Source of the DNA: Salipiger aestuarii
GTDB taxonomy: Bacteria > Pseudomonadota > Alphaproteobacteria > Rhodobacterales > Rhodobacteraceae
DNA: 64,000 bases
Assembly: GCF_003259905.1 (NCBI RefSeq)
Contig: NZ_QLMG01000002.1
Span: forward strand, 1 to 64,000
Reading direction: 5' to 3'
Positions 17,023 to 24,865 of this stretch are shown one piece after another. The position numbers and the translations under genes are program-made. Within the stretch, counting starts at the first letter, position 1; the number at the start of each line of letters is the position of its first letter. Under the pieces are notes generated by a model. It saw only the letters and a list, made by a program, of their open reading frames with translations. It was not told the origin of the DNA and did no database searches.

Positions 17023-18110
17023 TGTACGTTGCCGTAAAGGGCGGGGAGCGGGCCATCGACGCCGCGCATGACTGGCTGGCCGAGGAGCGGCGGGGCGACC
17101 CTGCGATCCCCGAACTGAGCCTGGCCCAGATCCGCGAACAGATGAGCCTTGCAGTGAACCGGGTGATGACCGAAGGCTCGCTTTACGATCCCGATCTTGC
17201 CGCGCTGGCGATCAAACAGGCGCGCGGCGACCTGATCGAGGCGATCTTTCTGATCCGCGCCTATCGCACCACGCTGCCCCGCATCGGCCATTCGCGCCCC
17301 GTGGACACCGGCGCAATGCGTTGCGACCGCCGTATCAGCGCGACGTTCAAGGATGCGCCCGGCGGCCAGGTGCTGGGGCCGACCTTTGATTACACCCACC
17401 GTTTGCTGGATTTCGCGCTGGCGGCCGAGGGCGAGGCCCCGCTGGCGCGACAGGCAGAGCCGGGGCCGGAAACCGTGCCGCGCATTCTGGATTTCCTTGG
17501 GCGGGACGGGCTGATCCAGGAGGAACCCGACGGCGACGCCACGCCCCCTGACCTGACCCGTGAGCCGCTGGAGTTTCCCGCCGATCGCGCGCTGCGTCTG
17601 CAATCGCTGACCCGCAGCGACGAAGGTTTCGTGTTGGGCATGGCCTATTCCTCCCAGCGGGGTTACGGACGCAACCACCCGTTCGTGGGCGAATTGCGCA
17701 TCGGCGCCGTCGAGGTGATGATGGGCATCCCCGAGCTGGGGTTCGACGTCTGCATCGGCGACATCACCCTGACCGAATGCGAAACCGTGAACCAGTTTAC
17801 CGGATCGAAGACCGAACCGGCGCAGTTCACCCGCGGCTACGGGCTGGTGTTTGGCCAGACCGAGCGCAAGGCGATCTCCATGGCGCTGGTCGACCGGGCG
17901 CTGCGCTGGGAAGAGCTGGGTGAGGAAAACGTCGGAGCGCCTGTGCAGGACGCGGAATTCGTGCTCGCCCATGGGGACAACATTCAGGCGACGGGGTTTC
18001 TGGAACACATCAAGCTGCCCCACTACGTCGATTTCCAGTCCGAACTGGAACTGGTGCGCAAGATGCGGCGCGGGGCCAGAGCGGCGCAGATGCAGGAGGC
18101 GGCGGAATGA
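17022..18110 (+). CDS. phnI: C-P lyase core protein PhnI
   Basis: The 362-residue protein is PhnI, which with PhnG, H and L forms the nucleosidase step that joins phosphonate to ribose triphosphate. Hallmarks are MYVAVKGGERAIDAAH at the N-terminus, a central ARGDLIEAIFLIRAYRTTLP, and MAYSSQRGYGRNHPFVGELR near 205-225. The C-terminal ELELVRKMRRG is also conserved. The ATG at 17022 overlaps the phnH stop. In contrast to the tight packing before it, phnJ starts only about 245 bases later, with a small open frame in between. Confidence 0.94.
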   Translation: MYVAVKGGERAIDAAHDWLAEERRGDPAIPELSLAQIREQMSLAVNRVMTEGSLYDPDLAALAIKQARGDLIEAIFLIRAYRTTLPRIGHSRPVDTGAMRCDRRISATFKDAPGGQVLGPTFDYTHRLLDFALAAEGEAPLARQAEPGPETVPRILDFLGRDGLIQEEPDGDATPPDLTREPLEFPADRALRLQSLTRSDEGFVLGMAYSSQRGYGRNHPFVGELRIGAVEVMMGIPELGFDVCIGDITLTECETVNQFTGSKTEPAQFTRGYGLVFGQTERKAISMALVDRALRWEELGEENVGAPVQDAEFVLAHGDNIQATGFLEHIKLPHYVDFQSELELVRKMRRGARAAQMQEAAE

Positions 18111-18358
18111 GCCTAGTCGCCGCCGTCCCCTCCGTTACAGGGACCGCCGGGGTCACCCGGATCCCCGCCCGTGTCCGGACCATCGCCGCGGAAATGGCCG
18201 AACGCCCGCGCGATCAGAAAACCCGCCACCGCGAGAAAGCACAGGGTTTGCACAAGGTTTTCGTCCACGAGGACGATCGGGTCGAGCGGGGTCATGCAAT
18301 GGGCTCCGTTACAGGGGCGGCCACCGCAGTCTTTCACAAAATCGGGGCGGCGCAATGA
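18107..18358 (+). CDS. Small open reading frame between phnI and phnJ (doubtful)
   Basis: An 83-codon frame begins with an ATG overlapping the phnI stop by four bases and ends in a TGA overlapping the phnJ ATG by four bases, so it would be coupled at both ends. The product is basic, with no membrane helix or known domain, and its third-position GC is lower than that of the phn genes. The opposite strand holds a 60-codon frame that looks more protein-like. I do not recognise it; it may only keep ribosomes moving between phnI and phnJ. Confidence 0.3.
   Translation: MSLVAAVPSVTGTAGVTRIPARVRTIAAEMAERPRDQKTRHREKAQGLHKVFVHEDDRVERGHAMGSVTGAATAVFHKIGAAQ
18116..18298 (-). CDS. Candidate antisense small membrane protein inside the phn operon
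   Basis: On the minus strand an ATG at about 18296, preceded by GGAG eight bases upstream, opens a frame of about 60 residues. It starts MTPLDPIVLVDENLVQTLCF, continues with a hydrophobic stretch (FLAVAGFLIARAF) long enough for one membrane pass, and ends in a Gly/Asp-rich tail. Third-position GC is high, as in real genes here. It runs against all surrounding phn genes and has no recognised family, so it remains a candidate. The exact ends are approximate. Confidence 0.35.
18130..18316. repeat. Pair of 13-base direct repeats flanking the phnI-phnJ insert
   Basis: CTCCGTTACAGGG occurs at 18130-18142 and again at 18304-18316, 174 bases apart and in the same orientation. The repeats bracket most of the sequence that separates phnI from phnJ, as expected from an insertion or a slippage duplication. 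Confidence 0.6.
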
Positions 18359-19227
18359 CCCTTCACGATCAGAACTACAATTTCGGCTATCTGGATGAAC
18401 AAACCAAGCGGATGGTCCGGCGCGCGTTGCTCAAGGCGCTGGCGATCCCGGGCTATCAGGTGCCGTTCGCCAGCCGCGAAATGCCGATGCCCTACGGCTG
18501 GGGCACCGGGGGGGTGCAGGTCACGGCGGCTTGCCTGACGCCGGAAGACACGCTGAAGGTCATCGACCAGGGCGCGGATGACACCACCAATGCGGTGTCG
18601 ATCCGCAAGTTCTTTCAGCGCACGGCGGGGGTCGCGGTGACGGAGCACACCGAACAGGCCTCATTGATCCAGACCCGCCACCGCATCCCCGAAACGCCCC
18701 TGACCGAAGGCCAGATCCTTGTCTATCAGGTGCCGATCCCCGAACCTCTGCGGTTTCTGGAACCGCGCGAAACCGAAACGCGCCGCATGCACGCGCTGGA
18801 AGATTACGGGCTGATGTATGTGAAGCTATACGAAGACATCGCCCATAATGGCGAAATTTCGACAGCCTACGCCTATCCCGTCAAGGTCGAGGGGCGCTAC
18901 GTCATGGACCCGTCGCCGATCCCGAGGTTCGACAACCCCAAGCTGGAAAGCGCTGCGATCCAGCTGTTCGGGGCGGGGCGCGAACAGCGCATCTATGCAC
19001 TGCCACCCTATTGCCAGGTCGTCAGTCTTGATTTCGAAGATCATCCGTTCGAGGCCAGCAAGGCGGATCACGACTGTGATCTGTGCGGCTGCGCGACGAG
19101 CTATCTGGACGAGATCATCGTCGATGACGCGGGCGGGCGGATGTTCATCTGCTCGGACACCGATTTTTGCGCGGGACGACAGGCGGCCGGGCACATTGGC
19201 CGCCTTTCGGGAAAGGACACCGCATGA
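18355..19227 (+). CDS. phnJ: Carbon-phosphorus lyase PhnJ (radical SAM)
   Basis: The 290-residue enzyme is the radical S-adenosylmethionine subunit that breaks the C-P bond, releasing alkane and a cyclic ribose phosphate. Cysteines fall at 241, 244 and 266, expected iron-sulfur ligands, and at 272, the expected thiyl-radical residue; the spacing equals that of the E. coli protein. The conserved AIPGYQVPF segment at 30-38 holds the glycine thought to carry a radical. All catalytic positions are thus present and the gene should be functional. Its stop overlaps the phnK start by four bases. Confidence 0.96.
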   Translation: MTLHDQNYNFGYLDEQTKRMVRRALLKALAIPGYQVPFASREMPMPYGWGTGGVQVTAACLTPEDTLKVIDQGADDTTNAVSIRKFFQRTAGVAVTEHTEQASLIQTRHRIPETPLTEGQILVYQVPIPEPLRFLEPRETETRRMHALEDYGLMYVKLYEDIAHNGEISTAYAYPVKVEGRYVMDPSPIPRFDNPKLESAAIQLFGAGREQRIYALPPYCQVVSLDFEDHPFEASKADHDCDLCGCATSYLDEIIVDDAGGRMFICSDTDFCAGRQAAGHIGRLSGKDTA

Positions 19228-19994
19228 CCCCGCTGTTGCAGGTAAAGGGCGTCACGAAACATTACGGCGCACGGCTGGGCTGCGGTGACGTCAGTCTCGA
19301 CCTTTATCCCGGCGAGGTGATGGGCATCGTCGGCGAATCCGGCTCGGGCAAGTCGACGCTGCTGAGCTGCCTTGCGGGCCATCTGATGCCGGATGCGGGC
19401 GAGGTGATCTATGACACCCGCGCACAGGGGCCGCGTGACGTGCTGGGCATGTCCGAGCCTGAACGGCGGATGCTCGGGCGCACCGACTGGGCCTTTGTCC
19501 ATCAGAACCCGCGCGATGGTTTGCGCATGGGCGTCAGTGCGGGCGCCAACGTGGGCGAGCGACTGATGGCCGTGGGCGCGCGCCATTACGGGCAGATCCG
19601 CGAGCAGGCGGTGGACTGGCTGGGCCGGGTGGAAATTGCGGCGGACCGGATCGACGATCGCCCGCGTGCCTTTTCCGGAGGCATGCAGCAGCGCTTGCAG
19701 ATCGCGCGCAACCTGGTGACCGGGCCACGGCTGGTGTTCATGGACGAACCCACGGGGGGCCTTGACGTCAGTGTGCAGGCACGGTTGCTGGATCTGCTGC
19801 GCGGTCTTGTGCGCGAGATGGGGCTGAGCGCCATCGTCGTTACCCACGATCTGGCGGTCGTGCGGCTGCTGGCGGATCGGCTGATGGTGATGAAGGACGG
19901 CGCGGTGGTTGAAACCGGCCTTACCGATCAGGTGCTGGACGATCCTCAGCATGGCTATACGCAGCTGCTTGTTTCCAGCGTGTTGCAGGTTTGA
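19224..19994 (+). CDS. phnK: Phosphonate C-P lyase ABC-type ATPase PhnK
   Basis: The 256-residue protein has ABC ATPase motifs: GESGSGKST near residue 35, FSGGMQQRLQIARNL near 150 and FMDEPTGGLDVS. In E. coli PhnK binds the GHIJ core rather than a membrane channel, and the same is expected here because the transporter has its own ATPase. The ATG at 19224 overlaps the phnJ stop. After its stop the operon is interrupted by about 60 bases containing a GC hairpin and a copy of the intergenic repeat, before phnL. Confidence 0.94.
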   Translation: MTPLLQVKGVTKHYGARLGCGDVSLDLYPGEVMGIVGESGSGKSTLLSCLAGHLMPDAGEVIYDTRAQGPRDVLGMSEPERRMLGRTDWAFVHQNPRDGLRMGVSAGANVGERLMAVGARHYGQIREQAVDWLGRVEIAADRIDDRPRAFSGGMQQRLQIARNLVTGPRLVFMDEPTGGLDVSVQARLLDLLRGLVREMGLSAIVVTHDLAVVRLLADRLMVMKDGAVVETGLTDQVLDDPQHGYTQLLVSSVLQV

Positions 19995-20000
19995 TGGGTC

Positions 20001-20058
20001 TGTACCGGGGGGCTTTCCGCCCCCCGGACCCCCCAGAGAGTTTAAGGGCAAGATGAAG
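20001..20058 (+). repeat. Intergenic repeat copy 1, between phnK and phnL
   Basis: A GC-rich hairpin-forming stretch (CCGGGGGGC against GCCCCCCGG) is followed by GAGTTTAAGGGCAAGATGAAG-like sequence, the single-arm form of a repeat found four more times in the window. The ATG at 20053 lies inside the repeat, and its AAGGGC can act as ribosome site for the ATG at 20059. Confidence 0.65.
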
Positions 20059-20742
20059 ATGATACAGGTTTCGGACGTCTCGAAAAGTTTCGTGCTGCAC
20101 AACCAGGGCGGCGCGGTGATTCCGGTCATGGCGGGGGCATCGCTGTCGGTCGCGCCTGGCGAATGCGTGGCGCTGGTTGGCAATTCCGGGGCCGGGAAAT
20201 CCACGTTGATGCGGATGATCTGGGGCAATTACCTGTGCGGCTCGGGCTCAATTGTGGTGGGCGGTGTGGACGTGTCGCGCGCCGCTCCGCGCGAGGTGCT
20301 GCGGATGCGCCGCGAGGTGCTGGGCTATGTCAGTCAGTTCCTGCGCGTGGTGCCCCGCGTGCCGACGCTGGAGGTGGTGGCCGAGCCCGCGCTGGCCGCG
20401 GGGGGGGGGCGCGCCGCAGCGCTGGACAAGGCGCGGGCATTGCTTGCGCGGCTGAACGTGCCCGAGCCGTTGTGGGCGTTGTCGCCGACCACGTTTTCGG
20501 GGGGCGAACAGCAGCGGGTGAACATCGCGCGGGGCTTTGTTCATGAGGTTCCCGCGATGCTGCTGGACGAGCCGACGGCGTCGCTGGATGCCACAAATCG
20601 CGGGGTGGTTCTTGACCTGATACTGGAGGCCAAGGCGCGCGGCGCGGCCATTGTCGGGATCTTTCACGACGAGGCTGGGCGGGCGGCGGTCTGCGACCGG
20701 GAAATCGATGTCAGCCGCTTTGCCCCGGCAGAGTGCGCATGA
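20059..20742 (+). CDS. phnL: Phosphonate C-P lyase ABC-type ATPase PhnL
   Basis: The 227-residue ATPase has GNSGAGKST near residue 40, FSGGEQQRVNIARGF near 145 and LLDEPTASLDATN. PhnL supports the ribosylation step with PhnGHI. The start at 20059 gives MIQVSDVSKSFVLH, matching the usual N-terminus; an in-frame ATG at 20053 would add Met-Lys. Both lie at or in an intergenic repeat copy, so the repeat appears to supply the ribosome site. The stop overlaps the phnN start by four bases. Confidence 0.93.
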   Translation: MIQVSDVSKSFVLHNQGGAVIPVMAGASLSVAPGECVALVGNSGAGKSTLMRMIWGNYLCGSGSIVVGGVDVSRAAPREVLRMRREVLGYVSQFLRVVPRVPTLEVVAEPALAAGGGRAAALDKARALLARLNVPEPLWALSPTTFSGGEQQRVNIARGFVHEVPAMLLDEPTASLDATNRGVVLDLILEAKARGAAIVGIFHDEAGRAAVCDREIDVSRFAPAECA

Positions 20743-21278
20743 GCGGGCAGTTGTTCGCGGTGGTCGGGCCGTCCGGAGTTGGCAAGGACACGCTGATGGC
20801 CCAGGCCTGCGCGCGGCTGCCGGGGCTGGTCTGTGTGCGCCGGGTGATCACGCGCGATGCGGCGGCCGGTGGCGAGGCATTCGATTCGGTAAGCGAGCGG
20901 GTCTTTGCGGACATGGCCGCGCGCGGGGATTTCGCGCTGCACTGGCGCGCGCACGGGCTGCGTTATGGCATTCCGGTTGCGGGCCTTGGGCCGCTGGCGC
21001 GGGGCGAACGCCTGTTGTGTAACCTGTCACGCGGAGTGCTGCGCGAGGCCGCCGCCACCTTTCCGGCGCTAATGGTGCTGCATGTCACGGCGCGCGCCGA
21101 TGTGCTTGGAGCGCGCTTGGCGGCACGGGGGCGTGAAAGCACGGATGAAATCGCGCATCGGCTGGCGCGGACGGCGGCGCTGCCAGACGGGCTGAATGTC
21201 GTATACATCGACAATTCCGGCCCGCTTGAGGACGGGGTCGCCGCCATGGTCCGGGCGCTTCAGTCTGTCAGCGCATAG
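20739..21278 (+). CDS. phnN: Ribose 1,5-bisphosphate phosphokinase PhnN
   Basis: The 179-residue protein is a guanylate-kinase-like P-loop enzyme that phosphorylates ribose 1,5-bisphosphate to PRPP, the last step of the C-P lyase pathway. The P loop GPSGVGKDT is at residues 10-18, and RVITRDAAAGGEAFDS near 36-51 corresponds to the substrate region. The C-terminal LNVVYIDNSGPLEDGV is typical. The ATG overlaps the phnL stop by four bases. Its 3' end overlaps the convergent DUF1045 gene by 19 bases. Confidence 0.92.
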   Translation: MSGQLFAVVGPSGVGKDTLMAQACARLPGLVCVRRVITRDAAAGGEAFDSVSERVFADMAARGDFALHWRAHGLRYGIPVAGLGPLARGERLLCNLSRGVLREAAATFPALMVLHVTARADVLGARLAARGRESTDEIAHRLARTAALPDGLNVVYIDNSGPLEDGVAAMVRALQSVSA

Positions 21279-21943
21279 CGGTGCAGCAGATGGAACCAGC
21301 CATCGGATGCTTCGCCGAACAGACTGAGCGCATCGACGCGGAAAGGGGCCGGCAGCAGCGGCGCCAGCACCGGCGCCAGCGCCGCCCTGGTCTGTTCGGC
21401 CTGCTCTGGCGACAACCGGCCTGTCAGCGTGAGGTGAAAGCGGAAATCCTGCATCACATAGGGATACCCCCAGCGATCCAGATTGACCTCTTGCGAGGGG
21501 CTGAGCCGGGCATTGCGGCGACGGGCAAGTTCGGCTGCGGTGGGCGGGGCGCGGTGGCGGTCCAGCGCACGCACGGTTTCAGCGGCAAGCTCAGACAGCC
21601 GCTCGGTGTCGCCTGTCGGGGTCAGCGCGAGGAACGCGCCGAGCCGGGTCAGCGCGAGTCCCGGCATTTGGGCGGGCGCGAGCCGTGCGGCCAGAGCGGC
21701 AAGATCCCGTTCAAGGGCTGCGCGCGTCCCGGTCAGTCGGAATGGCGGCTTGAGGGTAGCGTGAAAGCCATATTTGCGCGGGGTCTGCGTGATCTCGGTC
21801 AGGGGGCGGGGGAGGCCGGGAATATCGGGATGTGGGCTGGGCCGGCCCAGGGCCGCGTCCCAGCCAAGCCAGCTTGCGCAGAAATCCGCAAACGGACCTG
21901 GGGCCGGGGCGTAGTAGACGGCGAAACGTGTGTATTCTGGCAT
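21260..21943 (-). CDS. DUF1045 protein, putative 2H phosphoesterase of phosphonate metabolism
   Basis: The roughly 227-residue protein carries two H-x-T motifs, HATLK and HLTLT, about 95 residues apart, the catalytic signature of 2H phosphoesterases that open cyclic phosphates. This family (DUF1045) is regularly found beside phn genes. C-P lyase produces a 1,2-cyclic ribose phosphate, normally opened by PhnP, which is absent from this window; this protein may do that job. The start is uncertain: ATG at 21943 gives MPEYTRFAVYYAP, while ATG 21955 and GTG 21961 are also in frame. It is convergent with phnN and divergent from phnM. Confidence 0.85.
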   Translation of the reverse strand: MPEYTRFAVYYAPAPGPFADFCASWLGWDAALGRPSPHPDIPGLPRPLTEITQTPRKYGFHATLKPPFRLTGTRAALERDLAALAARLAPAQMPGLALTRLGAFLALTPTGDTERLSELAAETVRALDRHRAPPTAAELARRRNARLSPSQEVNLDRWGYPYVMQDFRFHLTLTGRLSPEQAEQTRAALAPVLAPLLPAPFRVDALSLFGEASDGWFHLLHRYALTD

Positions 21944-21999
21944 GGCTTCGGGCATACGCACGTCATGTCACGGGCAGATGACGACAGGAAGGGCAGAAG

Positions 22000-23175
22000 A
22001 TGGGCAAGATGAACGTGGGCCACAAAATGTCGCCGGGCGAGATCATATTCGCCAACGCGCAGCTGGTGCTGGAGGGCGAGGTGATCCGGGGCGCGGTCCG
22101 GGTGCGCGACGGACGCATCGCGGCGGTGGATCAGGGCGGGGGGGTGCCTTCTGGCGCGGTGGAGTGCGACGGCGATCTGCTGATCCCGGGCCTGATCGAG
22201 CTGCACACCGACAATCTGGAGCGTCACATCCAGCCGCGCCCCAAGGTCGACTGGCCGCATCTGGCGGCGATCCTGGCGCATGATGCCGAACTGGCCGGCG
22301 TCGGGATCACCACCGTGTTCGATGCGATGCGGGTGGGGTCGGTCATCTCGGATGGTCGGACGGATTACCGCAAATACGCGCGTCCCGTCGCGTCCGAGGT
22401 GATGGCGGCGCGAAACGCGGGGATGCTCAAGATCAGCCACCTGCTGCACCTGCGGGCCGAGGTCTGTTCGGAGACGCTGCTGGAAGAGCTGGACGAATTC
22501 ACCAACGCCGACCGCGTTGGAATCCTGTCGATCATGGACCACACGCCGGGGCAGCGCCAGTTTCGTGACCTGAGCAAGCTCAAGCAATATGTTTGCGGCA
22601 AGCACGGCATGTCCGAGGCGCAGTTCGCTGAACATGTGGCGGGTCTGACTGCGATCCACGCGCGTTTGGGGGCGGCGCATGAAACCGGCGCCGTGGCCGC
22701 CGCGCGCCGGCTTGGAGCGGTGCTGGCAAGCCACGACGACACGCTTTCGCAACACGTTGCCGCCAGTGCCGGGCATGGCGTGCAACTGGCCGAGTTTCCA
22801 ACCACCCCCGAGGCGGCGCAAGCCTGCCACGATCATGGTATCGCTGTAATGATGGGGGCGCCGAACCTGATCCGGGGCGGGTCTCATTCCGGCAATGTTG
22901 CGGCGTCGGAGCTGGCCGAGGCGGGGCTGCTTGATATCCTCAGCTCGGATTATGTGCCCTCGGCGCTGATGACGGGGGCATTCCGCCTGGCAGAGCTGTG
23001 GGACGATCTTCCGCGCGCGCTGTCCACGGTGACGGCGGCACCAGCCCGCGCGACGGGACTGGATGACCGGGGATGCATCGCTCCGGGTTTGCTCGCGGAT
23101 CTGGTGCGGGTGCGCCTCATCGACGGTGCGCCGGTGGTGCGCGGAGTCTGGAGCCACGGGCGACAGGTGGGGTGA
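22000..23175 (+). CDS. phnM: PhnM, ribose 1-methylphosphonate 5-triphosphate diphosphatase (canonical copy)
   Basis: The 391-residue amidohydrolase has the canonical PhnM metal site LIPGLIELHTDNLERH near 60-75 and PRPKVDWPHLAAILAHD. GVGITTVFDAMRVGS, MDHTPGQRQF, SHDDTLSQH and MGAPNLIRGGSHSGN follow in order. It removes diphosphate from the triphosphate intermediate before C-P cleavage. GGAAGG lies upstream of the ATG at 22000; in-frame ATGs at 22009 and 22027 are alternatives. The last codons and the stop lie in the first unit of a 19-base tandem repeat. It is separated from phnN by the opposite-strand DUF1045 gene. Confidence 0.93.
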   Translation: MGKMNVGHKMSPGEIIFANAQLVLEGEVIRGAVRVRDGRIAAVDQGGGVPSGAVECDGDLLIPGLIELHTDNLERHIQPRPKVDWPHLAAILAHDAELAGVGITTVFDAMRVGSVISDGRTDYRKYARPVASEVMAARNAGMLKISHLLHLRAEVCSETLLEELDEFTNADRVGILSIMDHTPGQRQFRDLSKLKQYVCGKHGMSEAQFAEHVAGLTAIHARLGAAHETGAVAAARRLGAVLASHDDTLSQHVAASAGHGVQLAEFPTTPEAAQACHDHGIAVMMGAPNLIRGGSHSGNVAASELAEAGLLDILSSDYVPSALMTGAFRLAELWDDLPRALSTVTAAPARATGLDDRGCIAPGLLADLVRVRLIDGAPVVRGVWSHGRQVG

Positions 23176-23212
23176 CGGGCGACAGGTGGGGTGACGGGCG
23201 ACAGGTGGGGTG
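23156..23212 (+). repeat. Three perfect tandem copies of a 19-base unit
   Basis: The unit ACGGGCGACAGGTGGGGTG is repeated three times without change. The first copy encodes the last codons and part of the stop of phnM. As 19 is not a multiple of three, each copy is read in a different frame. Perfect identity suggests recent slippage, and copy number may vary between strains. Confidence 0.9.
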
Positions 23213-23253
23213 ACGCCGCGCGCGCCCCGTTGCATCCGCCGCGCGAGGCCAGG

Positions 23254-23376
23254 GCGCGGAGGGGCGCTGCCCCCGCCCTGCGGGCCCCCCCGGAGTTTAT
23301 CCGGCAAGATGAAGGACAAGCGCCGCGCCCGTCTTCATCTTGCCAAATAAACTCCCGCCGGAGGCAGGCCGTCCCG
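23254..23376. repeat. Intergenic repeat copy 2, two-armed hairpin between phnM and hisH
   Basis: GGAGTTTATC and GGCAAGATGAAG at 23292-23314 face the inverted arm at 23333-23355, with 21 of 23 positions pairing over an 18-base loop. GC-rich segments with CTGCCCCC and CCGCCGGAGGCAGG flank the arms. It lies between two convergent genes and may act as a bidirectional transcription end. Confidence 0.8.
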
Positions 23377-23401
23377 TGCAGCCGGGCGCGATGCCCTGCG
23401 A

Positions 23402-24037
23402 TCAGGGTTTCCAGCCGAGGAAATTCGCGATCATCCGCAGCCCGGTTGCGGCGCTTTTTTCCGGATGGAATTGCAGCCCGATGACGGTATCCCGGGCGAC
23501 GATGGCGGTGACGTCGCCGGCGTAGTCCACATGGGCGACGCGTTGGGCGGGGTCGGTCATGTCCATCTGGTAGGAATGCACGAAATAGGCGTGATCGCCG
23601 GTGCTGACTCCGCTCAGAACCGGGTGGGCGGCATCGAGCACCAGATCGTTCCACCCCATGTGTGGCACCTTGAAGGCCGGCTCCGAAGGGACGATGCGCC
23701 GCACTTCTCCGTCGATCCAGCCAAGGCCGTCGGTTTCCTGATATTCGTACCCCTTGCGGGCCAGCAGTTGCATTCCGACGCAGATCCCCAGAAAGGGCAC
23801 GGCGCGGGTTTCGACCGCCTCGACCATCGCCTGGAAACAGCCCGACTGGCGCAACGCGGCGGCACAGGCCGGAAAGGCGCCATCCCCCGGCAGCACGATG
23901 CGGTCGGCGTGCGCGACGGTTTCGGGGTCGGTGGTCACGACGACCTTGCCCGCGCCGGTTTCCGCCGCCATGCGCTGAAACGCCTTTTCAGCCGAATGCA
24001 GATTGCCGCTTTCGTAGTCGATGATGGCCGTCAGCAT
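23402..24037 (-). CDS. hisH: Imidazole glycerol phosphate synthase glutaminase subunit HisH
   Basis: The 211-residue class I glutaminase supplies ammonia to HisF in histidine synthesis. The nucleophile is the cysteine of FLGICVGMQLLA near residue 87, the oxyanion region includes PHMGWNDL, and the His-Glu pair is in GLQFHPEKS near 195. No other his gene is in the window, so hisH is separated from the main operon here. It lies on the minus strand, convergent with phnM, and 14 bases downstream of fabI, possibly cotranscribed with it. Confidence 0.93.
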   Translation of the reverse strand: MLTAIIDYESGNLHSAEKAFQRMAAETGAGKVVVTTDPETVAHADRIVLPGDGAFPACAAALRQSGCFQAMVEAVETRAVPFLGICVGMQLLARKGYEYQETDGLGWIDGEVRRIVPSEPAFKVPHMGWNDLVLDAAHPVLSGVSTGDHAYFVHSYQMDMTDPAQRVAHVDYAGDVTAIVARDTVIGLQFHPEKSAATGLRMIANFLGWKP

Positions 24038-24051
24038 CGCGGGGCTCCGGT

Positions 24052-24843
24052 TCAGAGGTTTTCGTATTGCGGCATGCCGAGCACATGAAAGCCGCCGTCC
24101 ACATGGATGATTTCGCCCGTGGTGCAGGCGCCGTGGTCGGACACCAGGTAAACGGCCGTGCCGCCAACGGCCTCCAGCGTGGCATTGGCGCGCAGGGGCG
24201 CGTTCATGTCGGTGTGCTTGTAGGTCTTGCGCGCGCCGCCGATGGCGGCCCCCGCCAGCGTTTTCATCGGACCCGGAGAGATCGCATTCACCCGGATGCG
24301 ATCACGCCCAAGGTCGTTGGCCAAATAGCGGGTTGCTGACTCCAGCGCCGCCTTTGCCACGCCCATGACGTTGTAGTTGGGCACGACGCGCTGCGATCCC
24401 TCATAGGTCAGGGTAATCATCGTGCCGCCGCCCTCGACCATCAGCGGATGCGCGCGGCGGGCCACCTCGATGAAGCTGTAGCACGAAATGTCGAGCGAAT
24501 TCCGGAAGTTCGCGCGCGAGGTATCGAGGATGCGCCCAGTCAGCTCGGACTTGTCGGAAAAGGCGATGGCATGGACGACGAAGTCGATGCTCGGCCAGCG
24601 TACAGCCAGATCCGCAAAGGCCTTGTCCAGCGAGTCATCGTCGGTCACATCGACATCGACCATGAAATCCGAACCTACGCTTGCCGCCAGCGGCGCAAGC
24701 CGTTTGCCGAACGCGTCGCCCTGATAGGTAAAGGCCAGTTCAGCCCCCGCCGCGTGCAGCGCCCGCGCGATCCCCCAGGCAATCGACCGGTCGTTGGCCA
24801 CGCCCATGACAAGCCCGCGCTTGCCCTTCAGAATCTCTGACAT
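24052..24843 (-). CDS. fabI: Enoyl-[acyl-carrier-protein] reductase FabI
   Basis: The 263-residue short-chain dehydrogenase-like enzyme carries out the last reduction of each fatty-acid elongation round with NADH. The N-terminal GLVMGVANDRSIAWGIA is the FabI nucleotide-binding motif. The catalytic Tyr and Lys appear in VVPNYNVMGVAKAAL near 155-165. The ATG at 24843 gives MSEILKGK; longer upstream sequence is not conserved-looking. Gene order on the minus strand is fabA, fabB, fabI, so unsaturated and saturated chain synthesis genes are grouped. Confidence 0.94.
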   Translation of the reverse strand: MSEILKGKRGLVMGVANDRSIAWGIARALHAAGAELAFTYQGDAFGKRLAPLAASVGSDFMVDVDVTDDDSLDKAFADLAVRWPSIDFVVHAIAFSDKSELTGRILDTSRANFRNSLDISCYSFIEVARRAHPLMVEGGGTMITLTYEGSQRVVPNYNVMGVAKAALESATRYLANDLGRDRIRVNAISPGPMKTLAGAAIGGARKTYKHTDMNAPLRANATLEAVGGTAVYLVSDHGACTTGEIIHVDGGFHVLGMPQYENL

Positions 24844-24865
24844 GTGATGCGATCCGTTGTTCTTG

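Noticed and set aside
23156-23212. CRISPR array
   Set aside because: Three directly abutting identical 19-base units have no spacers; it is a simple tandem repeat.
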